Shown: piece after piece, positions 36,156-45,426 of the stretch | How positions within the stretch are numbered: the stretch's first letter is position 1 | How the letters are laid out: the number at the start of each line of letters is the position of its first letter | NCBI GenBank assembly: GCA_963772805.1 | Contig: CAVYYU010000003.1 | Coordinates: 408,400-472,399 of the forward strand | DNA length: 64,000 nucleotides | Direction: 5' to 3' | DNA from: Legionella_A sp963772805 | Lineage (GTDB): Bacteria > Pseudomonadota > Gammaproteobacteria > Legionellales > Legionellaceae | Translations under genes and position numbers: made by a program | The notes under the pieces: model-generated | Database searches by the model: none | Seen by the model: the letters and a program-made list of their open reading frames with translations, nothing else | Told to the model about the DNA's origin: nothing

Positions 36156-37253
36156 ATGGGTATTGCAATTTTAGCTACAGGTGATGAACTAATTTACGGC
36201 GACACGCTCAATTCAACCAGCCATGCTATGGCGCATGCGTTAAGCTCCGAAGGATTAACGACTGGGTTAAATCTTGTTTGTGGCGATAGTGAACAAGAAA
36301 TTATGGATAGTCTTGATTTTTTATGTCGCAAACACGATGTTTTAATCTTAACTGGCGGATTAGGTCCCACGTCGGATGATCGAACTCGTTTTGCTCTAGC
36401 AAGGTATTTAGCGGTCGATCTCGTTGAATCTCCGCAAGCTTTAAAACATGTTGAAATACTGGTAAACCGTGCGAAGCTGTCGATGAATTCAGGGCATCAG
36501 CAGCAAGCGTTGTTTCCAGCGCATGCGATACTACTTCCTAATCCCCATGGCACGGCCATGGGCTGTTGCTACACCCAAGACAACAAATTATTTATCTTGT
36601 TGCCAGGCCCTCCGCGTGAGTGCATGCCTATGTTTAATGACTATGTGTTGCCCATGTTACAAAAAACGGCGCATAGTGATAGGCAACTATTAAAATGGCG
36701 GCTTTTTGGTGTGGCAGAAGGAGATATTTCCCATACGCTGGATAAGGCCCTATCAAACGTAGATTGCGAAACGGGATACCGTCTGGAAACGCCTTATGTT
36801 GAATTCAAAGTGCGCTGCCATGCATCTGAAATCGCCAAGGTGCGGGAGATCATTGAACCACTTGTGCAGCCGCTCATCATAGCCCCGCCTGAACAAAAAG
36901 CATCTGAACGTTTGCGTGGTGTGATAGACAGGCTTGCAGAGCCCATTCTCATTATCGATGATGCAACTGGTGGCTTATTACAAACGTTTTTGCAGCGCCC
37001 AGGCAATTACAGCAAATTAGCTTTTCATGAGAATAAAACGGCTCATATGCGTTTTCATATCACTGGACTTGAAGAGTATTGGTCGCAACGGACGGATTCG
37101 GCAGTAACCCACGTAACGATTAAATATGAAAATGACAGGGGTCAAGGCAGCGAAACACATCAAATTCCGTTTCGCAGCCCATTGGTTGTAGCGCACGCCG
37201 CCGAATGGTTAAGCTTCCGTTTGTTTCATCTCATCGATCAGTTGCATGAGTGA
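36156..37253 (+). CDS. CinA N-terminal-domain protein (molybdopterin-binding-like)
   Basis: A 365-residue protein. The N-terminal 170 residues are a MoCF/CinA domain (ATGDELIYGD, then LTGGLGPTSDD, then LPGPPREC), the part of CinA with pyrophosphatase activity on nucleotide adducts. The C-terminal half keeps the linker but lacks a clear NMN amidohydrolase domain: the usual GSCTGG-type active-site sequence is degenerate (DDATGG). It may therefore only do the ADP-ribose pyrophosphatase step. The 3' end overlaps obgE, on the other strand, by 45 bases. Confidence 0.82.
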   Translation: MGIAILATGDELIYGDTLNSTSHAMAHALSSEGLTTGLNLVCGDSEQEIMDSLDFLCRKHDVLILTGGLGPTSDDRTRFALARYLAVDLVESPQALKHVEILVNRAKLSMNSGHQQQALFPAHAILLPNPHGTAMGCCYTQDNKLFILLPGPPRECMPMFNDYVLPMLQKTAHSDRQLLKWRLFGVAEGDISHTLDKALSNVDCETGYRLETPYVEFKVRCHASEIAKVREIIEPLVQPLIIAPPEQKASERLRGVIDRLAEPILIIDDATGGLLQTFLQRPGNYSKLAFHENKTAHMRFHITGLEEYWSQRTDSAVTHVTIKYENDRGQGSETHQIPFRSPLVVAHAAEWLSFRLFHLIDQLHE

Positions 37254-38234
37254 ATAGCACAGTTGTTGTGTACCCTCGGCGCGAATGGCAGAAATGGTGA
37301 ATACTTTGCCTGTCCATTGCAAACCATCAATAATGTGTTGCACCGTTTTTTGGCGCATTTCTTCATCAGGCAGCATATCAATCTTATTTAATACCAGCCA
37401 GCGCGGTTTATTGAGCAGCTCCGTACTGTAGGCAGCCAACTCATTGATGATGGTTTTGGCTGAATCAACAGGATCGCTGCCATCAAGCGGCGCTACATCA
37501 ATGACATGCAATAAAACACATGTGCGTGAAAGATGCTTCAAAAACCGATGTCCAAGACCGGCGCCTTCTGCGGCACCCTCAATTAAACCTGGGATATCGG
37601 CCATCACAAAGCTTTTGTATGAGGCGACGCTGACCACACCAAGACCGGGATGCAACGTTGTAAATGGATAATCAGCTACTTTAGGCTTAGCGCTGGATAC
37701 AGCGCGAATAAGTGTTGATTTACCGGCGTTGGGCAGGCCAAGAAGGCCTACATCAGCTAATACCCGCAACTCAAGACGCAACTGTCGGGTTTCGCCAATT
37801 GTTCCTTCGCTGGTTTGTCTGGGCGCGCGATTGATGCTGCTCTTGTAGCGTGTGTTGCCTAACCCATGAAACCCGCCCTGAGCAATTAGTAAACGATCGC
37901 CTGACTCACGGATATCGCCTAACAATTCGCCAGTATCAATGTCATAAATCATAGTACCAACCGGCACTTTGATGACAAGATCGTCGCCTTTTTTTCCTGT
38001 GCAGTTTGCGCCCATACCGCCTTGGCCATTTTGCGCTTTGTAATTGCGCTGGTAGCGAAAATCAACCAAAGTGTTTAGATCGGAATATGCTTCAAGAAAA
38101 ATACTGCCGCCATCACCGCCGTCTCCACCATCAGGGCCGCCAAAGGGAATGAATTTTTCACGACGGAAACTAAGGCAACCATTGCCGCCACGCCCAGCTT
38201 CTACTTTAATGATTGCTTCATCGACGAATCGCAT
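37209..38234 (-). CDS. obgE: Obg-family GTPase (CgtA/ObgE)
   Basis: Essential GTPase in 50S ribosome assembly and growth control. The Gly-rich Obg fold occupies residues 1-158 (RGGNGCLSFRREKFIPFGGPDGG). The G domain follows with GLPNAGKST, DIPGLIEGA and NKID. The 341-residue length is of the short type without a long C-terminal tail. It follows rplU-rpmA in the usual order but sits behind a hairpin, so it may have partial read-through expression. Confidence 0.97.
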   Translation of the reverse strand: MRFVDEAIIKVEAGRGGNGCLSFRREKFIPFGGPDGGDGGDGGSIFLEAYSDLNTLVDFRYQRNYKAQNGQGGMGANCTGKKGDDLVIKVPVGTMIYDIDTGELLGDIRESGDRLLIAQGGFHGLGNTRYKSSINRAPRQTSEGTIGETRQLRLELRVLADVGLLGLPNAGKSTLIRAVSSAKPKVADYPFTTLHPGLGVVSVASYKSFVMADIPGLIEGAAEGAGLGHRFLKHLSRTCVLLHVIDVAPLDGSDPVDSAKTIINELAAYSTELLNKPRWLVLNKIDMLPDEEMRQKTVQHIIDGLQWTGKVFTISAIRAEGTQQLCYSLMQLIDEMKQTEA

Positions 38235-38296
38235 AGATTAATAACTCTGCTGTGATGTAGGTTGGGCCACTGGCCTACCTGGGTTTTACCAATAAG

Positions 38297-38322
38297 AATA
38301 CCCCCGTGATGACGGGGGTATT
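38297..38322 (-). terminator. hairpin between rpmA and obgE
   Basis: An eleven-base perfect stem (AATACCCCCGT, 38297-38307, with ACGGGGGTATT, 38312-38322) has a four-base loop. It lies downstream of rpmA and upstream of obgE on the minus strand. No long T tract follows, so it may attenuate rather than stop transcription. Confidence 0.6.
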
Positions 38323-38372
38323 GGTACGCTTTAGATATCAGATGCTAGATATGATCGCATCTGTATTCTAAT

Positions 38373-38651
38373 TTATGCTTCTTGCTGTTCTGCAGCAACA
38401 GGAGAAATTGTAACGAACTGGCGGTTTTTAGGGCCTTTCGTTACGAATTTTACTAGACCTGAAACGAGCGCGAATAAAGTATGATCGCGACCGAGGCCTA
38501 CGCCTTCGCCTGCATGGAAAGGTGTTCCACGTTGGCGAACCAGAATTTCACCTGCATTAACAATTTGACCGCCGTAACGTTTCACACCTAAATATTTAGG
38601 ATTCGAATCGCGTCCGTTACGGGTACTACCACCTGCTTTCTTATGTGCCAT
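38373..38651 (-). CDS. rpmA: 50S ribosomal protein L27
   Basis: A 92-residue L27, a component of the large subunit near the peptidyl-transferase centre. The N-terminus MAHKKAGGSTRNGRDSN and the block HAGEGVGLGRDHTLFA are diagnostic. It is slightly longer than E. coli L27 because of an Ala/Glu/Gln-rich tail. It follows rplU. Confidence 0.99.
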   Translation of the reverse strand: MAHKKAGGSTRNGRDSNPKYLGVKRYGGQIVNAGEILVRQRGTPFHAGEGVGLGRDHTLFALVSGLVKFVTKGPKNRQFVTISPVAAEQQEA

Positions 38652-38737
38652 TGCAATATCCTCTTAAATTTTACTAACAAGTTTCATCAAACGGGCCATC
38701 ATTGATGGGGTCGGACGCAATTTGGTTAATAAATTTA

Positions 38738-39049
38738 TTATTTGTTAATTGCGGTAATTTTTACCTGTGTATAATTTTGTCTGTGCCCCATTTGTTTCAT
38801 ATGGTGCTTACGACGACGAAACTTAATAATCTTAATTTTCTTGTGGCGAGCATGTTCAATTACTTCAGCTTGAACCACAGCATTCAGGATAAAAGGTTTA
38901 CCGCAGGTGATGTTATCACCGTCAGCTATCATCAAAACTTCAGAAAAATCAACTGTACTGCCAACTTCTGCCAACAGTTCTTCAATCTTAAGTGTATCAC
39001 CTGCTTTGACACGGTACTGTTTACCGCCTGTCTTAATTACCGCATACAT
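38738..39049 (-). CDS. rplU: 50S ribosomal protein L21
   Basis: A 103-residue L21 that starts MYAVIKTGGKQYRVKAGD at the ATG at 39049, with GGAGAA upstream. A longer in-frame start at 39082 would add 11 residues foreign to the family. The motif GHRQNYTQVKI ends the protein as usual. It is the first gene of rplU-rpmA. Confidence 0.98.
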   Translation of the reverse strand: MYAVIKTGGKQYRVKAGDTLKIEELLAEVGSTVDFSEVLMIADGDNITCGKPFILNAVVQAEVIEHARHKKIKIIKFRRRKHHMKQMGHRQNYTQVKITAINK

Positions 39050-39148
39050 AACTATTCTCCAACTCGCCCGACTGGCGGTCACTGATTAAACAAAGTGACA
39101 TATTCTATTAAATATCAGTTCCGACTTCAAGTTGTATTTAAATTATTG

Positions 39149-39154
39149 TATACT
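39149..39154 (+). promoter_or_regulatory. likely -10 element of rplY, followed by a structured leader
   Basis: TATACT at 39149-39154 is a good -10 box. The matching -35 (TTCAAG, 17 bases upstream) is weak. The following 85-base leader contains complementary segments (GCGACC with GGTCGC, and CCTTGC with GCAAGG) and an eight-T run just before the ribosome site. Confidence 0.45.
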
Positions 39155-39243
39155 TCGCGACCTTGCTCTTAATTAACCTGGTCGCAAGGTTAGTGGCTTG
39201 CTAGCAAGTTCAAGGGCTTTTTTTTATTTTATGGAGACAAACA

Positions 39244-39915
39244 ATGTCAACAATAGTTTTAGAAGCTGAAACAAGAACAGACATGGGGAAAGGTGCGAGC
39301 CGCCGCCTGCGTCGTCTTGAAAACAAAGTGCCTGCCGTAATATACGGAAGTGAAAAAGCACCAAAAGCGATCCATTTACAGCATAATAAAGTGGTGAAAG
39401 CGCTGGAAACTGAAAGTATTTATTCTTCTGTTTTTGATGTGCTCGTTGATGGTAAAGTTGAACACGTTATTCTGAAAGATCTGCAACGCCATCCTTATAA
39501 GCCTGTGATTTTACACATGGATTTACAGCGCGTTTCAGCAAAAGACGTTTTAGTTAAAATGATACCTCTGCATTTTATTAATGAGCAGAAATCACCTGGT
39601 GTTAAAGAAGGTGGGTTAGTTAACCACACAATGTCGCAAGTTGAAGTTCGTTGTCAGGCTAAATATTTACCTGAATTTATTGAAGTTGACTTGTGCGTAA
39701 TGAATTTAGACGATGTACTGCATTTGTCTAACTTAAAGTTGCCAAAAAATGTGGATTTAGCTACAGATCCTGCTCTCGGTGGTCATGATCACCCAGTAGT
39801 CAGTATTCACATGCCTAGAGTTATTGTGGAAGAAGAAGTAGCAGAAGAAACTGTCGAAGTTGAAGCAACAGCACAAAGCGCCTCTGAAAATTCTGGTGAA
39901 GAAGAAGCCAAATAG
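39244..39915 (+). CDS. rplY: 50S ribosomal protein L25 (CTC form)
   Basis: A 223-residue protein that binds 5S rRNA. It is the long TL5/CTC version: an N-terminal L25 domain (about 1-95, with RRLRRLENKVPAVIYG), a C-terminal beta-domain, and an acidic tail (VEEEVAEETVEVEATAQ). pth and ychF follow in the same direction, the common rplY-pth-ychF order. Confidence 0.96.
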   Translation: MSTIVLEAETRTDMGKGASRRLRRLENKVPAVIYGSEKAPKAIHLQHNKVVKALETESIYSSVFDVLVDGKVEHVILKDLQRHPYKPVILHMDLQRVSAKDVLVKMIPLHFINEQKSPGVKEGGLVNHTMSQVEVRCQAKYLPEFIEVDLCVMNLDDVLHLSNLKLPKNVDLATDPALGGHDHPVVSIHMPRVIVEEEVAEETVEVEATAQSASENSGEEEAK

Positions 39916-39939
39916 GCACAAGAGAGCGTGTAGTTTACT

Positions 39940-39966
39940 AATAAGGCGGGTATATCCCGCCTTATT
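39940..39966. terminator. hairpin between rplY and pth
   Basis: An eleven-base stem, AATAAGGCGGG (39940-39950) with CCCGCCTTATT (39956-39966), has a five-base loop and a short T-rich end. It would separate rplY from pth-ychF. Confidence 0.7.
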
Positions 39967-39988
39967 TATAATGTAGAGTATTTTGCCA

Positions 39989-40558
39989 ATGACCATCAAA
40001 CTGATCATCGGATTACGTAATCCTGGAGCCGCCTACGAACACACTCGTCATAATGTCGGTGGCTGGTTTGCCGAGGCATTGGTGCAGAGCCATGGTGCTT
40101 CATTTAAAATTGATAAAAAACTTCATGGCGAATTAACAACTATAGAGATTAATGGTCAATCCTGCAGAGTAGTATTGCCTCTAACCTATATGAATCATAG
40201 TGGCCAACCGACTCGCGCAGCATCGCAATTTTATCAAATCAATGCCAACGAAATATTAGTCGCACATGATGATCTGGATTTACCTGCCGGACGGATTAAG
40301 CTCAAAACCGGTGGTGGACATGGTGGCCATAATGGTTTGCGCGATGTCATGAGTCATTTGGGCTGCAGTGATTTTCATCGATTGCGCATAGGAATTGGCC
40401 ACCCGGGTCACAAAGATTTGGTGCTGGATTATGTTTTAGGTAAGCCTACACAGCATGACCGGCAATTGATTTTGGATGCCATAGACCGCAGTATCGCAGT
40501 GATGCCTACCCTTCTTTCGGATGGTATGGCAGTGGCTATGAGTATATTAACCATTTGA
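39989..40558 (+). CDS. pth: peptidyl-tRNA hydrolase
   Basis: Releases tRNA from peptidyl-tRNA that has dropped off ribosomes. The start is ATG 39989 (MTIKLIIGLRNPG). A TTG two codons upstream is less likely. The catalytic H21 is in the block NPGAAYEHTRHNVGG. The second conserved block HDDLDLPAGRIKLKTGGGHGGHNGL includes the catalytic aspartate. The 189-residue length is normal. Confidence 0.97.
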   Translation: MTIKLIIGLRNPGAAYEHTRHNVGGWFAEALVQSHGASFKIDKKLHGELTTIEINGQSCRVVLPLTYMNHSGQPTRAASQFYQINANEILVAHDDLDLPAGRIKLKTGGGHGGHNGLRDVMSHLGCSDFHRLRIGIGHPGHKDLVLDYVLGKPTQHDRQLILDAIDRSIAVMPTLLSDGMAVAMSILTI

Positions 40559-40586
40559 TTTATAATTATTTCTGTGAGGATAGCCA

Positions 40587-41678
40587 ATGGGATTTAAATG
40601 TGGGATCGTAGGTTTGCCTAATGTGGGTAAATCAACTTTATTCAATGCACTGACCAAAGCGGGCATTGAGGCTGCTAATTATCCTTTTTGTACGATTGAG
40701 CCCAACGTTGCTCTTGCCACTGTGCCTGATCCGCGTTTGGAGTCATTAAGTGATATTGTCAAGCCACAACAAGCCGTGCCTACTGTCATGCAATTTGTTG
40801 ATATTGCAGGATTAGTTAAAGGTGCATCAAAAGGCGAAGGTTTAGGTAACCAGTTTCTGGCGACTATTCGGGAAACTGACGCAATCGCTCATGTGGTCCG
40901 TTGCTTTGAAAATACCGACGTTATTCATGTCGAAGGACGTGTTGACCCCATCGATGATATTGAAGTAATTAATACTGAGCTGGCTTTGGCTGACATGGAG
41001 ACAGTTGAAAAAGCATTACACAAAGCAGATAAATTAAGCCGTGGTGGTAATAAAGATGCGATTGTTGAAAAACAGGCACTGGAAAAAATAAAAGTGCATC
41101 TTTATGCAGGGCATCCGGTTCGCACACTTGATCTGTCACCCGATGAGCAGCTTGCCAGCCGCCGGTTATTTTTATTGACGGCAAAGCCGGTTCTCTATAT
41201 AGCTAATGTTGACGACAATGGTTATGAAAATAATCCGCTGCTGGATAAAGTGGCTGATTTAGCTGCGCGTGAAAATGCCAGCGTTGTTGCACTGTGTGCC
41301 TCGACTGAGTCTGAGTTGGTCGAGTTAGATGAAGCTGATCGCCAGGAGTTTATGGACGATTTGGGGCTTGCGGAGCCTGGGCTGCACCGCGTTATTCGTG
41401 CTGGTTATGATCTACTGGGTCTGCAAACCTATTTTACTGCTGGCGTTAAGGAAGTGCGCGCCTGGACAGTAAAGCGTGGTGCCACGGCTCCACAAGCCGC
41501 AGCAGTGATCCATACGGATTTCGAAAAGGGATTTATTCGCGCGGAAGTGATTGCCTATGAGGACTTTATTGCCAATAAGGGTGAACAAGGTGCTAAGGAA
41601 GCAGGTAAATGGCGCTTGGAAGGAAAGGACTACATCGTGCGTGACGGCGATGTGATGCATTTTCGCTTTAATGTATAG
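40587..41678 (+). CDS. ychF: redox-regulated ATPase/GTPase YchF
   Basis: Obg-like P-loop protein (OLA1 family) that prefers ATP. The P-loop is GLPNVGKST at residues 9-17. G3 is DIAGLVKGASKGEG, and the unusual NVDDN-type G4 is seen as NVDDNGYENN. The C-terminal TGS-like domain ends IVRDGDVMHFRFNV. The 363-residue length is standard. It follows pth by 28 bases. Confidence 0.97.
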   Translation: MGFKCGIVGLPNVGKSTLFNALTKAGIEAANYPFCTIEPNVALATVPDPRLESLSDIVKPQQAVPTVMQFVDIAGLVKGASKGEGLGNQFLATIRETDAIAHVVRCFENTDVIHVEGRVDPIDDIEVINTELALADMETVEKALHKADKLSRGGNKDAIVEKQALEKIKVHLYAGHPVRTLDLSPDEQLASRRLFLLTAKPVLYIANVDDNGYENNPLLDKVADLAARENASVVALCASTESELVELDEADRQEFMDDLGLAEPGLHRVIRAGYDLLGLQTYFTAGVKEVRAWTVKRGATAPQAAAVIHTDFEKGFIRAEVIAYEDFIANKGEQGAKEAGKWRLEGKDYIVRDGDVMHFRFNV

Positions 41679-41702
41679 CACAGCCCCCTGCGTGCCTGTA
41701 CC

Positions 41703-41732
41703 GCCCGGATTACGATTTCGTTTAATCCGGGC
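41703..41732. terminator. hairpin downstream of ychF
   Basis: A ten-base stem, GCCCGGATTA (41703-41712) with TAATCCGGGC (41723-41732), has a ten-base loop and no T tract. It could be a processing or transcript-end structure, or a small repeat unit. The remainder of the 250-base gap to the ABC gene shows nothing else. Confidence 0.45.
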
Positions 41733-41929
41733 TGACTCTGTGTAGTCTTGATTGCACTATGCGGCATCAAGGCTATGTATGAATTTCTGAAATGATGCCA
41801 CCAACAGCCGTACGAGCAGTCTACTCTAAATTAGTCACCCCTCGGGACAGAGAGGGAATCGACATCTTACCATTGAACAGCCCCTTATCCCTTGTTACAG
41901 TGTAAAATACCCACTTTCGAAGCTGGTTC

Positions 41930-43738
41930 ATGGCCAAAATAGCTGAAATCAAACAGTTAAGTGTTGCCTTTATAATGGCAGATAATACAGTAACGGCCGT
42001 GGATGAGGTAAATTTTGATTTAAATCCTGGCGAAACGCTGGCGCTTCTAGGCGAGTCAGGTTGTGGTAAATCGCTGACTTCACTAGCATTAATGCGCTTG
42101 CTGCCGGCTTATGGCGTTTATGGTGCGCATAGTGAGGTAAACTTTGACGGCCAGGATTTGTTAACGTTGCCCGAACACGTGATGCGCAGTTTTCGTGGCC
42201 GACGTTTGGCCATGATTTTTCAAGAGCCAATGACCGCCCTTAATCCGGTGCTTAGCATCGGTGAGCAGTTACAAGAAGCATTGTTGCAACATCAAGTGAT
42301 GAGTCGCGAGCAAGTTAAGACGCGTATGTTGGCTTTGCTTGAGGAAGTGGAAATGCCACTGCCAGAAAAACGCCTGCAACAATACCCGCATCAATTATCA
42401 GGCGGTCAAAAGCAGCGGGTGGTCATCGCCATGGCACTGGCGAGTAATCCAGAAGTACTGATTGCGGACGAACCCACGACCGCACTTGATGTCACTATTC
42501 AGGCGCAAATCTTAACCTTGCTTAAAAAATTACAACAGCAACACCAGATGAGTTTGTTGCTGATTACCCATGATCTGGGTGTGGTGAAAGCAATGGCTGA
42601 TAGGGTATGCGTCATGTATGCCGGCCAGGTTGTAGAATCAGCGCCGGTTAATGATTTTTTTAGCCAACCGTTACATCCGTACTCCCAGCAATTGTTAGTA
42701 TCGCTACCCTCATTCAGCAAAAGAGGCCAACAGTTACAAGCAATCAAAGGCAATGTTCCTACATTAGATGCTCGACCTTCGGGATGTCGATTTCACCCGC
42801 GCTGTGTCCATGAGTTTAATCCCTGTGCTGAGGTTGAGCCGCTGATACAGCCCTTAGGGCCGGAGCAGTTAGTGCGTTGCCATTTATATCCCAAACATTC
42901 GAGCCCGCCACCACTACCCGTCTTTGCAGAACCGTGGGGTCTGGGTGATAAGTCGCTAGGGCTTATTTTATCTGTACGTGATCTTGTTATTCAATTCTCT
43001 TCACAGCACGGATTCCTAAAGCGCTCGCGGGAAATATTTACAGCTGTTGATTGTTTGTCGTTTGAATTACATAAAGGTAAAACACTGGCTTTGGTGGGAG
43101 AGTCTGGTTGCGGAAAAACTACGACGGCGCGTGCATTACTGCGTTTGCAAGCGATTACATCTGGTGCGATAGAATATCAAGGGCGCGATGTTATCAATCT
43201 GCGAGGGCGCTCTTTGCGTGAATTCCGGAAAAAAGTGCAAATTATTTTCCAAGACCCATTTTCATCAATGAATCCGCGCATGACCGTCGGGGAGATTATT
43301 GCTGAAGGCATGCACGCACAAGGTATAGCTAGGGCTGAAATTTACCGTAAACAGCAGAAATTATTAGATCAGGTAAATTTGTCGTCAAATAGCCTGCATC
43401 GTTACCCGCACCAGTTCTCTGGCGGGCAACGGCAGCGCATTTGCATTGCGCGTGCACTCGCCACCGAGCCTGAATTGCTTATTTGTGATGAGCCCACCAG
43501 TGCTCTGGATATTTCAGTGCAGGCACAAATATTGAATTTACTCAAAGGATTGCAGCAGGAGTATGGCTTATCTTACTTGTTTATTACTCACAACATGGCC
43601 GTTGTTTCGTACTTAGCAGATGATGTGTTGGTGATGCAGGCAGGAAAGGCTGTGGAGCAGGGGAGCTGTGAGCAGATTCTTAAACATCCTGCTCACAGTT
43701 ATACCCGTCAGCTTTTAGCTAGTGTGTTATCGGTATGA
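41930..43738 (+). CDS. yejF: double ATPase subunit of a peptide/microcin-type ABC importer (YejF-like)
   Basis: One 602-residue polypeptide carries two complete ABC ATPase halves of the oligopeptide/nickel importer type. First half: Walker A GESGCGKS at 41-48, signature LSGGQKQRV near 155, and the OppD-type C-terminal CRFHPRC iron-sulphur-like motif. Second half: Walker A GESGCGKTTT near 395 and signature FSGGQRQRI near 498. Fused pairs like this are YejF, which powers the YejABE importer. No permease or binding-protein genes adjoin it, so partners must lie elsewhere. The 3' end overlaps the convergent gene by 31 bases. Confidence 0.87.
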   Translation: MAKIAEIKQLSVAFIMADNTVTAVDEVNFDLNPGETLALLGESGCGKSLTSLALMRLLPAYGVYGAHSEVNFDGQDLLTLPEHVMRSFRGRRLAMIFQEPMTALNPVLSIGEQLQEALLQHQVMSREQVKTRMLALLEEVEMPLPEKRLQQYPHQLSGGQKQRVVIAMALASNPEVLIADEPTTALDVTIQAQILTLLKKLQQQHQMSLLLITHDLGVVKAMADRVCVMYAGQVVESAPVNDFFSQPLHPYSQQLLVSLPSFSKRGQQLQAIKGNVPTLDARPSGCRFHPRCVHEFNPCAEVEPLIQPLGPEQLVRCHLYPKHSSPPPLPVFAEPWGLGDKSLGLILSVRDLVIQFSSQHGFLKRSREIFTAVDCLSFELHKGKTLALVGESGCGKTTTARALLRLQAITSGAIEYQGRDVINLRGRSLREFRKKVQIIFQDPFSSMNPRMTVGEIIAEGMHAQGIARAEIYRKQQKLLDQVNLSSNSLHRYPHQFSGGQRQRICIARALATEPELLICDEPTSALDISVQAQILNLLKGLQQEYGLSYLFITHNMAVVSYLADDVLVMQAGKAVEQGSCEQILKHPAHSYTRQLLASVLSV

Positions 43739-45336
43739 GTTTTTACTTCTTTGGCTCCAGGAATTTCAGCGTCATCCTGAGCATGGTGTCTAGCAAAGAA
43801 AGCATGACATGAGTTTCCTGAAGAAGACCAACTCATAGAGCGTTGAGGACGCGCAGATCTTGCATCTTTTGTCTCTACAGTTTTTTTGTATTCTAAGCTT
43901 TTGCTGACAGCGGACATTTCGCGATCACTAGTGTCCTTTATGGATGCCATCGTTGCACAATACTGACTTTGTAACGTGGTTGTGAGTCTAGCAAGTGTTT
44001 GTTGATAGGTTTTTAATTCCCGTTCATGGTCGGTCATCGCAAAGCCTCTATCCAAGGCTACGACACAAGCTGCCGCCCCAGCCACGGCAACATAGGAGGC
44101 TAATCCGGCAGTAATTGTTAATCCTAACGGTGCTAGAACACCACTTAATGTTAGTGCAATGCCAATTACGGCGAGTAGAGCAATGCCGAAGATGGTGAAA
44201 TTGCTAATATTTCGCCGAATCACAGAATGGCTCAGTTCTTTATCCAGGTCTGGATCGTGGATGGCGGCTAGGCCTTCGGCTAATTTAGATTCTGTGGCTG
44301 TCTTGTCGTTATTGAATTGTTGTTGGGCTGACATCAGTTTTTCTTTAACTGTTTGAGGCTCTTTAATGGCAGGTAAGTTCGATACCAGCAGGCATTCATA
44401 TGCTTTAACAATATTTTCTACCCATTTCCAATCTTTGTCTTGAAAATAGCTGAGTTTTTGTGTGGCAGATTGCATGATGTCCATTATTTTATTCATGTGT
44501 TGCTGTTTGGTTATATCCGATGAGTTCTCCGCTCTCAAACGAGCCCATATAACATATAAGTCGGATAGTTTGTTAAGTTTTGTATCACGGTCGTCAATGT
44601 TGCGATTTCCCTTGATGCGATCATCGAGCTGGTTGAAATGGTTTATGGACACTGAATCACCAGCAATAAGTCCAGTTAACAGCTGGGTTATTGTTTTAGA
44701 GTTTATTGTTTTAGTGATTTCGTTGGCCAGTTCCTTCTCTTCAAGGTCTTTCCCTCGTTCGAGTACTTCCGGGGTGTATATAAGGGCAGGATGACTGAGG
44801 TAAGTTACTTCTCGCTCACTAGGTGTCGCTGTAGTATTTTTGGTAACCACCACTACAAAAGGACGTTTTCTTAGTTCTGGTGCAATCTTGGTATCGGAGT
44901 CATCTCTCATAAACATAATAGACAGACCACAAAGTTCATCATTATCATTTACATAAATTATGCGAAAAACTTGATGATAGTCTGTCTGTGTATTTTCCAT
45001 TCCTGCTTGCGATAGACCATCCATGTATTGGTTTTTGTTCATCATATAACCGTTGGTGAAGTTAGTCGCTTCGAAATCTCCTTGTGTAAAGGATAAATAT
45101 TTTCCAGCAGCAATTAATTGATGGGTCACATCGTTATATAGGTGACTGGTGTCTTGTAGGCGTTTTTTTATTTCCATGACAGTTAGTCGATGACTGACAT
45201 ATCTAGTTCGCCCGAGATCTTTGGTTATCTGTTTTTCATAGTCATCTTTTGTAGTGCTCATATAAAAACGTTTTGGCAACTCGAGGGCATTAATCACTTG
45301 GATATAATTTCCAGTGTATTTTTTGAACGTAGTCAT
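43708..45336 (-). CDS. large unrecognised protein with a membrane hairpin, candidate effector
   Basis: A 542-residue protein with no signal peptide. A soluble charged region (about 1-365) contains several helical stretches. Two hydrophobic helices form a hairpin at about 378-425, rich in Ala, Gly and Leu. A coiled-coil-like stretch (about 435-470) follows, then a Ser/Arg-rich C-terminal tail. This architecture, soluble head plus internal hairpin plus polar tail, is frequent among membrane-targeted effectors of Legionellales. No catalytic motif is visible. Its end overlaps yejF. Confidence 0.65.
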   Translation of the reverse strand: MTTFKKYTGNYIQVINALELPKRFYMSTTKDDYEKQITKDLGRTRYVSHRLTVMEIKKRLQDTSHLYNDVTHQLIAAGKYLSFTQGDFEATNFTNGYMMNKNQYMDGLSQAGMENTQTDYHQVFRIIYVNDNDELCGLSIMFMRDDSDTKIAPELRKRPFVVVVTKNTTATPSEREVTYLSHPALIYTPEVLERGKDLEEKELANEITKTINSKTITQLLTGLIAGDSVSINHFNQLDDRIKGNRNIDDRDTKLNKLSDLYVIWARLRAENSSDITKQQHMNKIMDIMQSATQKLSYFQDKDWKWVENIVKAYECLLVSNLPAIKEPQTVKEKLMSAQQQFNNDKTATESKLAEGLAAIHDPDLDKELSHSVIRRNISNFTIFGIALLAVIGIALTLSGVLAPLGLTITAGLASYVAVAGAAACVVALDRGFAMTDHERELKTYQQTLARLTTTLQSQYCATMASIKDTSDREMSAVSKSLEYKKTVETKDARSARPQRSMSWSSSGNSCHAFFARHHAQDDAEIPGAKEVKTHTDNTLAKS

Positions 45337-45426
45337 AATGTGCCTCTATTATTTTCTTGTCTACGGTCATTTTACGAGAAAAAGATTAAGGAAAGATGAT
45401 GTGTATAAAAAATAACCATAAATGAT

